A stretch of DNA of 16,549 nt from positions 1 to 16,549 of the forward strand of contig CAAGGJ010000036.1 in NCBI GenBank assembly GCA_900769345.1. The letters are read 5' to 3'. The position numbers were made by a program, and so were the translations under genes. The notes under the pieces are model-generated. The model searched no databases. It worked only from the letters and a program-made list of their open reading frames with translations, and was not told the DNA's origin. Shown in pieces: positions 1-6,999 of this stretch (within the stretch, counting starts at the first letter, position 1; every line of letters begins with the position of its first letter). The DNA comes from Bacteroidales bacterium (GTDB lineage Bacteria > Bacteroidota > Bacteroidia > Bacteroidales > Muribaculaceae).

Positions 1-45
1 ATGCTGTGCCATCACAAATCGATTGTTTTCATTCAGATTAAACAT
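1..45 (-). CDS. 5' end of an IS66 Orf2/TnpB-like gene (partial)
   Basis: The minus-strand ATG at 45 opens a frame of 15 codons, MFNLNENNRFVMAQH, that continues past the left edge. IS66 Orf2 (TnpB) proteins commonly begin MF.L followed within about 15 residues by a conserved D.R.G/S segment; only the first part is visible. TnpB is an accessory protein of IS66 elements, usually followed by the transposase TnpC. The start sits directly beside a hairpin (46-85) and 72 bp inside a GTAAGC-type terminus, which supports the call. Because only 15 residues are seen, another small protein start remains possible. Confidence 0.42.
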   Translation of the reverse strand, partial: MFNLNENNRFVMAQH

Positions 46-85
46 AACAAAACTTTTTGGCAGCAAAGTTCGCCAAAGTTTTGTT
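46..85. repeat. Inverted repeat beside the tnpB-like start
   Basis: Positions 46-61 (aacaaaactttttggc) pair with 72-85 (gccaaagttttgtt) around a 10-nt loop. Fourteen base pairs form if two T residues in the left arm are bulged. On the minus strand this hairpin ends immediately before the ATG at 45, so in a transcript entering from outside it could hide the translation start. Hairpins that block translation from read-through mRNA are known at the ends of several insertion sequences; the application here is inferred. Confidence 0.55.
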
Positions 86-150
86 CACCCAAAAGTCGGC
101 TTATTTCGGATGCTTACAACTATATTGAGGCGATTGTGGGAATTTTTTAG

Positions 151-158
151 TAAATTTG
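151..158 (+). promoter_or_regulatory. -7 promoter element upstream of the MATE gene
   Basis: taaatttgc matches the Bacteroidota -7 consensus TAnnTTTG. No good TTTG lies 19-20 bp upstream, so the -33 element is weak or missing. A transcript would begin near 165, which favours the ATG at 201 over upstream starts. The putative IS tip at 117 lies just beyond the -33 region. Confidence 0.4.
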
Positions 159-200
159 CGGTTGAAAAGCAAATTATTGCCATATTTGGCAGATATAGGT

Positions 201-1541
201 ATGCGAGAAGATAAATTGAAATATGGTTATCGAGATATTTGGCAGATAGCTTATCCTATACTTATCAGCACGCTAATAGAGCAGTTGATAGGTATGACCG
301 ACACAGCATTCCTTGGTAGAGTAGACGAGATATCGTTAGGCGCTTCGGCACTTGCGGGGGTGTACTATATGGTAATCTTTATGCTTGGGCTGGGTTTTAG
401 CATAGGCGTACAGATAATAATAGGCCGACGCAACGGGGAGCGCCGTCTGGTGGAGGCTGGTGATGTTTTCTGGCATGGGATGTACTTCTTGATAGCGTTT
501 GGACTGGTGTTGACGCTGCTGTCGGAGATTGTGTCGCCCCGAGTGATGCGTGTGATAGTAAGCAGCGAGCAGATACTCGAAGCCTCGATGGCCTATGTGC
601 GATGGCGAGTGCTTGGGCTCACCATGGGTTTTGCCACCGCCATACTGCGGGCATTCTATATAGGTACAACGCAGACTAAGGCGCTGACGGTGAACTCGGT
701 TGTGATGCTACTGTCGAATGCTTTGTTTAACTGGATATTGATATTTGGGCATTGCGGAATGCCGGCAATGGGAATAGCCGGAGCTGCTATAGGGTCGACG
801 CTCGCTGAGGCGGTGTCGTTGGTGGCATTTGTGATATATACATGTCAGCGGTGCGACACTGAGCGCTATGGGCTCAACCGATTGCCGCGTTTTAGATGGC
901 GCACGCTGAAAGGGATATTCGGCATATCGGTGTGGACTATGATTCAGAGTTTTATATCGATAGGTACATGGTTTGTGTTTTTCTTGTTTATCGAGCACAC
1001 CGGTGAGCGCGCATTGGCAGTGTCGAACATAGTGCGAAACATCTCAGGATTGGTGTGGATGATATTGATGGCGTTTGCATCAACGGGGAGTACGCTTGTG
1101 AGCAATATGATAGGCTATGGGCGTGCTGATGATGTGATAGCGGTGGTGCGTAGGGTGCTGAAGTTCACTTATTTGGTGATATTGCCGCTGCTGATAGCTA
1201 TATGTGTGATGCCCGAGATGTTTATTAGAATCTACACCGATATAGCCGAGCTTGTGGAAGCTTCGGTGGTGTCGCTGTGGGTGCTTTGTGCGTCGTATCT
1301 GCTTACGATACCGGCATTTGTGTATTTTCAAGCCGTGAGTGGTACGGGAAATGCCAAGTCGGCATTTTCTCTCGAATTGGCGGCGTTGGTGGCTTATGTG
1401 GTGTATTGTGCTGTGGTGATAGAGTGGTGGCGCAGCGATGTGGCGGTGTGCTGGACAGCCGAAGCAGTGTATGGCGGCTTTATGGCGGTGATATGTAGGT
1501 TATATCTGTGGAGCAATCGTTGGCGCGGAAAAGTAATTTGA
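201..1541 (+). CDS. MATE family multidrug/Na+ or H+ antiporter
   Basis: Predicted inner-membrane efflux pump of 446 residues, the usual size for the MATE (NorM/DinF) family, exporting drugs or metabolites in exchange for Na+ or H+. The protein is almost entirely hydrophobic segments, about 12 membrane spans. The N-terminal stretch YRDIWQIAYPILISTLIEQ followed by GMTDTAFLGRVDE corresponds to the family's first helix and the D-T-x-x-(V/L)-G motif. I chose ATG 201 because the frame open from 156 adds 15 residues without membrane character and would start before the likely transcript start near 165. It is followed by a bidirectional hairpin and a convergent gene, so it is probably monocistronic. 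Substrate cannot be told from sequence. An IS66-like end lies about 80 bp upstream and may affect its expression. Confidence 0.9.
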   Translation: MREDKLKYGYRDIWQIAYPILISTLIEQLIGMTDTAFLGRVDEISLGASALAGVYYMVIFMLGLGFSIGVQIIIGRRNGERRLVEAGDVFWHGMYFLIAFGLVLTLLSEIVSPRVMRVIVSSEQILEASMAYVRWRVLGLTMGFATAILRAFYIGTTQTKALTVNSVVMLLSNALFNWILIFGHCGMPAMGIAGAAIGSTLAEAVSLVAFVIYTCQRCDTERYGLNRLPRFRWRTLKGIFGISVWTMIQSFISIGTWFVFFLFIEHTGERALAVSNIVRNISGLVWMILMAFASTGSTLVSNMIGYGRADDVIAVVRRVLKFTYLVILPLLIAICVMPEMFIRIYTDIAELVEASVVSLWVLCASYLLTIPAFVYFQAVSGTGNAKSAFSLELAALVAYVVYCAVVIEWWRSDVAVCWTAEAVYGGFMAVICRLYLWSNRWRGKVI

Positions 1542-1560
1542 GCCAAAACAATAAAATAAA

Positions 1561-1618
1561 CTTCGCATCGATTGGGCGGGAGCAATTTTCCCTTTCCGAA
1601 TCGGTGCGAAGCTTTTTT
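1561..1618. terminator. Bidirectional hairpin terminator between convergent genes
   Basis: Positions 1561-1573 (cttcgcatcgatt) pair with 1599-1611 (aatcggtgcgaag): 13 bp with one G-U pair. A T-run follows at 1613-1618. The opposite strand also continues into a T-rich stretch, so it can end both the MATE transcript (+) and the dehydrogenase transcript (-). Confidence 0.8.
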
Positions 1619-1647
1619 ATTATGCGCCGTTTAGATCCAGATTGGCG

Positions 1648-2604
1648 TTATTGTGCCACATTATTTACCACATTGCCTGCGATGAAGCCCTTTAGGTTAG
1701 AAGTGAGGGTATCGATAAGGCGTATTCTTGCGGCTTGGCTGGCCCAAGCTATGTGGGGAGTTATGTGGCAATTTCGAGCCGAGAGCAGCGGGTTGTCGGC
1801 GGCGGGAGGCTCGGTAGAAAGCACATCGACGGCAGCAGCGGCAATTCGGCCGCTATTGAGGGCATCGGCGAGGTCTTGTTCGCATACCAACGGGCCTCGG
1901 CCGGTGTTGATGACGATAGCCGAAGGCTTCATGGTGGCGAGTCGCTCGGCATTCACCAGATGCTTAGTTTCGGGGGTGAGAGGGCAGTGCAGCGAAAGCA
2001 CGTCGCTGGATGCGAAAAGTTGGTCGAGGGGCATTTTTTCGATGCCATCGGGGAGCGCTTCTTGCGCTTTGGAAGTGAATGCAGCCACCTTCATGCCCAA
2101 AGCCAAAGCGATTTTTGCCACAGCCGAGCCCGTTTGTCCGAGTCCAACTATACCCATCTGTTTGCCGCAGAGTTCGATGAGCGGAGCTGAATAAAAGCAG
2201 AAATCCTGACAGTTAGCCCACATGCCGCTGTGCACTTGAGCGTCGTGCAGAGCCACTTGATTGGTGATGTTGAGCAGGTGAGCAAACACCATCTGCGCCA
2301 CCGATGGGGTGCTGTAGGCAGGCACATTGGTCACTACAATGCCACGCTTGCGAGCGGCATCGATGTCCACTACATTGTATCCTGTAGCCATCACTCCTAT
2401 GTATTTGAGTTCGGGTAGGGCGTCCATAACATTGGCAGAGATTATTACTTTGTTGGTGAGCACGGCTTCGGCACCGGCGCAGCGAGCCACAACATCGGCA
2501 GGTGAGGTTCGGTCGTAGACGGTGAGATTGCCCAGCTGCTCTATTCCCCCCCAAGAGAGGTCGCCGCAATTGGTGGTGTAAGCATCGAGAATTACTATTT
2601 TCAT
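1648..2604 (-). CDS. D-2-hydroxyacid dehydrogenase (hydroxypyruvate/glycerate type)
   Basis: Cytoplasmic oxidoreductase of 318 residues interconverting 2-oxo acids and D-2-hydroxyacids. By resemblance it is most like glycerate dehydrogenase/hydroxypyruvate reductase. The Rossmann motif GLGQTG is at 154-159. The catalytic triad of the family is present: Arg236 in NTGRG, Glu265 in STEPP, His284 in TPHIAW. The residue after the second Rossmann strand, normally Asp in NAD-dependent members, is Thr177 followed by Ser-Lys, which suggests NADP(H) can be used. The start is ATG 2604 (MKIVILDAY), the family's typical first strand; the frame extends 33 residues upstream without homology-like content. 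Convergent with the MATE gene and divergent from the 64-residue protein. Exact substrate is not resolved. Confidence 0.88.
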   Translation of the reverse strand: MKIVILDAYTTNCGDLSWGGIEQLGNLTVYDRTSPADVVARCAGAEAVLTNKVIISANVMDALPELKYIGVMATGYNVVDIDAARKRGIVVTNVPAYSTPSVAQMVFAHLLNITNQVALHDAQVHSGMWANCQDFCFYSAPLIELCGKQMGIVGLGQTGSAVAKIALALGMKVAAFTSKAQEALPDGIEKMPLDQLFASSDVLSLHCPLTPETKHLVNAERLATMKPSAIVINTGRGPLVCEQDLADALNSGRIAAAAVDVLSTEPPAADNPLLSARNCHITPHIAWASQAARIRLIDTLTSNLKGFIAGNVVNNVAQ

Positions 2605-2700
2605 AACACAGAAGTAATTAATAATCGAAATAATAAAAAAATAGGCTGCAACTGTGCTCCAAGCAAGACGCAAAGCCGCGAGAACGATGCAGCCACAATG

Positions 2701-2708
2701 CAAAAATA
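2701..2708 (-). promoter_or_regulatory. -7 promoter element for the hydroxyacid dehydrogenase
   Basis: On the minus strand this reads TATTTTTGC, fitting TAnnTTTG, about 97 bp before the ATG at 2604. I see no TTTG at the expected -33 spacing, so the site is tentative. Confidence 0.35.
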
Positions 2709-2760
2709 CAAAATAATTGCCGAATATGCACCTCTGTGATCAAATTAAAGATGCACTTGT

Positions 2761-2792
2761 TTTGTTTATGCCGACGATTTGCATTATCTTTG
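2761..2792 (+). promoter_or_regulatory. Bacteroidota-type promoter for the 64-residue protein
   Basis: TTTG at 2761-2764 and TATCTTTG at 2785-2792 with a 20-bp spacer match both consensus elements. Transcription would start near 2799, leaving a leader of about 30 nt before the ATG at 2830. Confidence 0.7.
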
Positions 2793-2829
2793 TGGTCAGA
2801 AAATAACAACAAAACAAAGAAAACAAGAT

Positions 2830-3024
2830 ATGAAGAAGATTGTAGAAGAACAAGGCGTAGAAGTAGAAGACTTCAAGGCAGCAGTAGCTGAAGAAAAGCC
2901 TGATTATGTACCCACCCCACAGAACGAGCTTTTTCTTGCCGATTACAAGCCAGCCAAGGTAGCAGTGGTGATAGGCTTGATATCGTTGGTGATATGGGCA
3001 GTGGCAGAATTTGTGATAGCATAA
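2830..3024 (+). CDS. Small tail-anchored membrane protein, unknown function
   Basis: I do not recognise a family. The 64-residue product has an acidic, soluble N-terminal part (residues 1-40, rich in Glu, with a central PTPQNELFLADYKP segment) and one strongly hydrophobic segment at about 43-63 ending at the C-terminus. This predicts a tail-anchored inner-membrane protein with its N-terminus in the cytoplasm. ATG 2830 was chosen over a start at 2779 because the promoter's -7 element lies at 2785-2792, so the earlier start would not be transcribed. Its own promoter and a strong terminator immediately after make it a stand-alone gene. It could be a small subunit or regulator of a membrane complex, but nothing nearby identifies the partner. 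Confidence 0.78.
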   Translation: MKKIVEEQGVEVEDFKAAVAEEKPDYVPTPQNELFLADYKPAKVAVVIGLISLVIWAVAEFVIA

Positions 3025-3057
3025 TCACAAGCGTTCTTTTTTAAACGATAACAACGA

Positions 3058-3095
3058 AAATAGTCCGACGGGAGCACTTCCACGTCGGACTATTT
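3058..3095 (+). terminator. Hairpin terminator after the small membrane protein
   Basis: aaatagtccgacg (3058-3070) pairs perfectly with cgtcggactattt (3083-3095), 13 bp around a 12-nt loop. The descending arm ends in TATTT rather than a long T-run, a common form in this phylum. Confidence 0.75.
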
Positions 3096-3148
3096 GGTAA
3101 TATGGCATAAAAAATAGCGCAAAATGTTATAACTACGAAAAAAAATTA

Positions 3149-3156
3149 TAACTTTG
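3149..3156 (+). promoter_or_regulatory. -7 promoter element for the ROK kinase gene
   Basis: taactttg fits TAnnTTTG. Only a poor -33 (around 3125-3129) is found. The start of transcription would be near 3163, giving a leader of about 60 nt before ATG 3223. Confidence 0.5.
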
Positions 3157-3222
3157 TAAGTGCATAAAGAGAAAAATAAACAACATAAACCAATAATAAC
3201 ACTTAAAAAAAACCAAGTAATT

Positions 3223-4185
3223 ATGGCAAAACCATACGTAATAGGTGTAGACATGGGCGGAACAAATACCTGCTTTGGTATTGTAGATGCACGTGGCAAT
3301 GTAATTGCGAGCAGTTCAATTAAGACTCGTAAGCATGCAGATATTAACGATTATATCGATGAATTGCACCAAGAACTCACAAAGTTGATTGTAGAAAATG
3401 ATGCAGTAGACAAGATTAACGGTATAGGTGTAGGTGCACCTAACGGCAACTACTTTACCGGAATGATTGAAGATGCACCCAACTTGCCTTGGCCAAGCCC
3501 GATACCATTGGCACAACTGATAAGCGATAAGTTTGGCATACCTTGTATCATAACCAATGATGCAAATGCGGCAGCATTGGGCGAGATGACTTATGGTGTG
3601 GCACGAGGATTGAAGGATTTTATCATGATTACGCTTGGCACAGGTGTGGGAAGTGGAATCGTGGTAAACGGTCAGATGGTGTATGGCCACAATGGCTTTG
3701 CGGGCGAATTGGGTCACGTGGTGGTAAAGCCCAACAACGGTCGTCAATGCGGATGTGGTCACACAGGATGTCTTGAAGCATACTGCTCGGCTACAGGTGT
3801 GGCACGCACAGCACGCGAATTTCTCGAAATACGCAAGGAGGACTCATTGCTTCGCGCAGTGCCTATGGATGAAATCACATCGAAGGACGTATATGATGCA
3901 GCCGTGAAGGGCGATGCTATCGCAAAGGAAATCTTCGACTACACCGGCTCGATTTTGGGTAAGGCCCTTGCCGATTTTTGTGCATTCTCAGCTCCGGAGG
4001 CATTCGTTCTCTTTGGCGGTTTGACCAAGTCGGGCGAGTACTTGCTGAAACCGATTCGCGAAGCTCTTTACAGCAATGTATTGGGTATCTTCAGCGATGT
4101 TAAGCTTCTTGTATCGGAATTGAAAGAAAGTGATGCAGCCGTGCTTGGCGCATCGGCTCTCGGATGGGAAGCAAAGGAAGTGTGA
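3223..4185 (+). CDS. ROK family sugar kinase, probable glucokinase
   Basis: Cytoplasmic kinase of 320 residues in the ROK family, which phosphorylates glucose or other hexoses with ATP. The phosphate-binding motif DMGGTN is at 10-15. The catalytic Asp113 sits in TNDANAA, the sugar-binding ELGH at 162-165, and the zinc site CGCGHTGCLE at 176-185; the zinc ligands are expected to be His165, Cys176, Cys178 and Cys183. No N-terminal helix-turn-helix is present, so it is an enzyme rather than a ROK repressor. ATG 3223 (MAKPYVIGVDMGG) is preferred over the upstream GTG at 3160, which adds only lysine-rich leader. The next gene is a glycoside hydrolase, but a hairpin separates them. Glucose as substrate is likely; N-acetylhexosamine or mannose are not excluded. 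Confidence 0.92.
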   Translation: MAKPYVIGVDMGGTNTCFGIVDARGNVIASSSIKTRKHADINDYIDELHQELTKLIVENDAVDKINGIGVGAPNGNYFTGMIEDAPNLPWPSPIPLAQLISDKFGIPCIITNDANAAALGEMTYGVARGLKDFIMITLGTGVGSGIVVNGQMVYGHNGFAGELGHVVVKPNNGRQCGCGHTGCLEAYCSATGVARTAREFLEIRKEDSLLRAVPMDEITSKDVYDAAVKGDAIAKEIFDYTGSILGKALADFCAFSAPEAFVLFGGLTKSGEYLLKPIREALYSNVLGIFSDVKLLVSELKESDAAVLGASALGWEAKEV

Positions 4186-4228
4186 TAACACTTGAAGCAT
4201 AGAACGATAAAGAGAGATTAAGATAATT

Positions 4229-4268
4229 ACTGCCTATCGGAGAACTTATGGGTGCTTCGATGGGCAGT
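4229..4268 (+). terminator. Hairpin terminator after the ROK kinase gene
   Basis: actgcctatcggag (4229-4242) pairs with cttcgatgggcagt (4255-4268), 14 bp including two G-U pairs, followed by ATTTGTTATT. It lies 43 bp after the kinase stop and 40 bp before the rhamnosidase start. Some read-through into the next gene is possible because the T-run is short. Confidence 0.6.
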
Positions 4269-4307
4269 ATTTGTTATTAGCTAAATGAAAAACATAAAAC
4301 CATAGAA

Positions 4308-6896
4308 ATGAAAACTCCTTTTAAAGAATTATTGTGTGCCGTGATGATGTTGGTAATGGTGGGATGTGTGGCCGACAAAGCACAACAAGTGACCTTAAGC
4401 GAACCGCTTGCCGACAGCTCATGGGAAACATCGCAGTGGATATCGGCAGCCAATGCTCCGGTAGTGGAGGGCATAGTGCAAGATGGCACTCGTGCCGCCG
4501 ATGGCGCGAGTTGGTTTCTAACCACTGTTAATAACGAGAAAAAAGTGACGTCAGCCAAATGGATGACCACCGGATTGGGTGTATATGACCTTTATGTTAA
4601 CGGTCGATTGATAGGCGACGAGGTGCTGAAGCCCGGTTTTACACATTACGAGAAGACCAAACGCTCATATACCTACGATGTAACAGCGGTAATAGCCACC
4701 GAAGCCGGGGCAGAAAATGTGCTCTCGGCTCAAGTGACACCCGGATGGTGGGCCGATAAAATAGTAACCCCGGGCGGGCATGAAGGGATGATAGGCAAGA
4801 AGTGCGCTTTTCGCAGTGTGCTCGAATTGACCTACGACGACGGTACAAAGGCGCTATTTGGCACCGATACGGTGGCATGGAAGGCAGGAATAGCCGGCCC
4901 TGTGAAGCATGCAGCGATATTCGACGGCGAAGTGTATGATGCACGCGTTAAACCAGGATATGAAACGCCGGAACTACTCTCTACGCCCGAAATAAACACC
5001 GAATTTGCCGGAGAAATTTTGCCTACAGCAGGAGCTGAGATATATTTGCGCAACGATTTGGCTCTTTCGCCGGTTAAGGCATACACCTGGCAAGAAGTGG
5101 AAGGCGCGAGCGACGAAGAATATGGTAAAGTGGTGATAAAGAAAGAGTTTGCTGCCGGCGAGGATATTATGGTAAGTCCCGGCGAGCACCTTGTGGTGGA
5201 TTTCGGACAGAATTGTGCCGGAGTGCCCACATTTGAGTTTGCTGCAGCCGAGGGCACTACACTGCTATGCGAAGTGTCGGAACTGCTTAATGATGGCAAC
5301 GGTGCCAAGAATCGAGGTATGGATGGTCCCGAGGGAAGCATACATCGCCAAAATCTGCGTATTCCCGACACGGGAATGAAACTCGAATACACATTCGCAA
5401 CAAGTGAAGCACCAGTGACTTATCAGCCCCGATGCACATTTTTCGGCTATCGGTTGGTGTCGATTACGGTGAGTGGCGATGTCACAATCAAGAGCATTAA
5501 GTCGATACCCGTTACATCTATTTCGAAGCAGCTCGAGACCGGTACAATCACTACCGGCGACGAATCGATCAATCGACTGATTATGAACACCTATTGGGGA
5601 CAGTTGTCGAACTACCTTTCGGTGCCCACCGACTGCCCGCAGCGCAATGAGCGCTTGGGATGGACAGCCGACACGCAAGTGTTCTCCGAGACAGGTACAT
5701 TCTTTGCCGATACGCGTGCGTTTTTCCATAAGTGGATGCGCGATATGCGCGACACGCAGAGTGCTACCGGCGCATTTCCCGGCGTGGCACCATTGGCACA
5801 ATATGGAGCAGAACCGCAGTCGATGATGCGTCTCGGATGGTCGGATGCCGGTGTGATAGTGCCTTGGGTGGTGTGGAAGCAGTTTGGCGATGCCGAAATA
5901 GTGGCAGAAAACTGGGAGGCTATGGAGAAACTGATGAATCACATCGACGATACGAAATATGACCACCATGCACTTGCAGAGGAAAACGGCGATTATCAGT
6001 GGGCCGACTGGTTGAGTTACGAGCCACTCGAGTCGTGCACCGGCACGATGCGCGATGTAGATGCCAAGGGAAATTGGTTTACTCGCCCCGAGACATACGA
6101 TTATTGGAGTTATTTGGGCGCAAGTTACTGGGCAATAAATGCCTCGATGATGCGCGACATGGCTGCCGCTACAGGCAGAGATGCTGCAAAATATGAGGCA
6201 ATGACCCAGCGCGCAAAGGAATATCTTCGCGCAACATTCCTCAACGAAGATGGTACATTCAAGACCGAAATTCTCAACACCATGCAGACTCCAGCGCTAT
6301 TCGCACTGAAGAATGGATTGGTGGAAGGCACTGCTAAAGAGAACCTTGTGGCTCGTCTGCGCCAAAACTTTGCAGAGCATGATAATTGCTTGCAAACGGG
6401 TTTCTTGGGCACATCTATCTTGATGCCTACGCTCACCGAAAATGGCATGATAGACATAGCCTACGAACTCCTATTCCAGCGCAAGAACCCAAGTTGGCTC
6501 TACTCGGTGGACAACGGTGCTACCACCATCTGGGAACGCTGGAACAGCTATATGATTGACAAGGGAATGGGCCCACAAGGCATGAATAGCTTCAATCACT
6601 ATGCCTACGGCGTGGTTTGCGGTTGGATTTGGTCGAGTGTGGCAGGCATTGCCACCGATGTGGCGCAGCCGGGATTTAAGCACATAATCATGAAACCTCA
6701 GCCCGATAAGCGATTAGGCTTCGTAAAAGCCGAATACAAGTCGGCGTCAGGCTTAATTAAGAGTGAATGGTGCTATGAAGGCGACGTTTGGAAGTGGACA
6801 TTTACTATTCCTGAAGGAGCAACCGCATCGGTGACCTTGCCATGCGAAACCGAAGCGAAAGAATATACTGCAGGCACATATTCAGTGGAGAAATAG
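4308..6896 (+). CDS. Lipoprotein alpha-L-rhamnosidase-like glycoside hydrolase (GH78)
   Basis: Predicted exported enzyme of 862 residues that removes terminal alpha-L-rhamnose from plant or microbial glycans. It begins with a lipoprotein signal: a charged start, a hydrophobic stretch and lipobox MVGC with lipidated Cys20. The residues after Cys20 (VADKAQQ) lack a strong acidic surface-export signal, so a periplasmic location is more likely than the cell surface. Beta-sandwich domains occupy roughly 40-400. The (alpha/alpha)6 barrel from about 405 carries the GH78 signature DCPQRNERLGW at 442-452 with Glu448, the expected general acid, and Asp455. The later Glu743 in TIWERW is the expected general base. 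A C-terminal beta domain follows from about 780. Length fits the family. No SusC/SusD pair is nearby, so it is an orphan rather than part of a visible utilisation locus. No clear promoter is seen in front. Confidence 0.9.
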   Translation: MKTPFKELLCAVMMLVMVGCVADKAQQVTLSEPLADSSWETSQWISAANAPVVEGIVQDGTRAADGASWFLTTVNNEKKVTSAKWMTTGLGVYDLYVNGRLIGDEVLKPGFTHYEKTKRSYTYDVTAVIATEAGAENVLSAQVTPGWWADKIVTPGGHEGMIGKKCAFRSVLELTYDDGTKALFGTDTVAWKAGIAGPVKHAAIFDGEVYDARVKPGYETPELLSTPEINTEFAGEILPTAGAEIYLRNDLALSPVKAYTWQEVEGASDEEYGKVVIKKEFAAGEDIMVSPGEHLVVDFGQNCAGVPTFEFAAAEGTTLLCEVSELLNDGNGAKNRGMDGPEGSIHRQNLRIPDTGMKLEYTFATSEAPVTYQPRCTFFGYRLVSITVSGDVTIKSIKSIPVTSISKQLETGTITTGDESINRLIMNTYWGQLSNYLSVPTDCPQRNERLGWTADTQVFSETGTFFADTRAFFHKWMRDMRDTQSATGAFPGVAPLAQYGAEPQSMMRLGWSDAGVIVPWVVWKQFGDAEIVAENWEAMEKLMNHIDDTKYDHHALAEENGDYQWADWLSYEPLESCTGTMRDVDAKGNWFTRPETYDYWSYLGASYWAINASMMRDMAAATGRDAAKYEAMTQRAKEYLRATFLNEDGTFKTEILNTMQTPALFALKNGLVEGTAKENLVARLRQNFAEHDNCLQTGFLGTSILMPTLTENGMIDIAYELLFQRKNPSWLYSVDNGATTIWERWNSYMIDKGMGPQGMNSFNHYAYGVVCGWIWSSVAGIATDVAQPGFKHIIMKPQPDKRLGFVKAEYKSASGLIKSEWCYEGDVWKWTFTIPEGATASVTLPCETEAKEYTAGTYSVEK

Positions 6897-6917
6897 TGCG
6901 GTGACTAAAAAAAAATG

Positions 6918-6962
6918 AAGACCATCGGCGATGCTATGATGCGTGCCGACGGTCTTTTTTTT
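6918..6962. terminator. Bidirectional hairpin terminator between rhamnosidase and engB
   Basis: aagaccatcggc (6918-6929) pairs with gccgacggtctt (6945-6956) with one mismatch, flanked by A's on the left and a T-run (to 6962) on the right. It can terminate transcripts from both convergent genes. Confidence 0.82.
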
Positions 6963-6999
6963 GATGTTATGATGTAAGAATTAATAGTGCCGATGGGGT

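Larger units (their letters stand above)
1..117 (-). mobile_element. End of a probable IS66-family insertion sequence
   Basis: Read on the minus strand, the sequence starting at 117 begins GTAAGCATCCGA. IS66-family terminal inverted repeats typically begin GTAA, often GTAAGC. It runs 72 bp to an ATG at 45 whose product starts MFNLNENNRF, resembling the N-terminus of IS66 Orf2/TnpB. If 117 is the tip, the 8-bp target duplication usual for the family would be 118-125 (aactatat). There is no room for a tnpA upstream of tnpB. The other end lies outside the window, so the element cannot be proved here; this is inferred from the terminus plus 15 codons. Confidence 0.45.

Noticed and set aside
23..214. 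63-codon plus-strand frame at the left edge
   Set aside because: It reads across the putative IS tip and into the MATE start, has no family character, and begins inside the tnpB-like frame on the other strand.
1508..2194. Long plus-strand frame opposite the hydroxyacid dehydrogenase
   Set aside because: It starts inside the MATE gene, crosses the terminator hairpin and is antisense to a gene with all catalytic residues; low-complexity Ser/Ala content marks it as a shadow.
3160..4308. ROK kinase and GH78 gene as a rhamnose-utilisation operon
   Set aside because: A 14-bp hairpin separates them, the kinase has glucokinase-type motifs rather than rhamnulokinase features, and no isomerase, aldolase or transporter is present.
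4832..5969. Long minus-strand frames inside the rhamnosidase gene
   Set aside because: They are antisense to a well-supported GH78 reading frame and show no recognisable domain.
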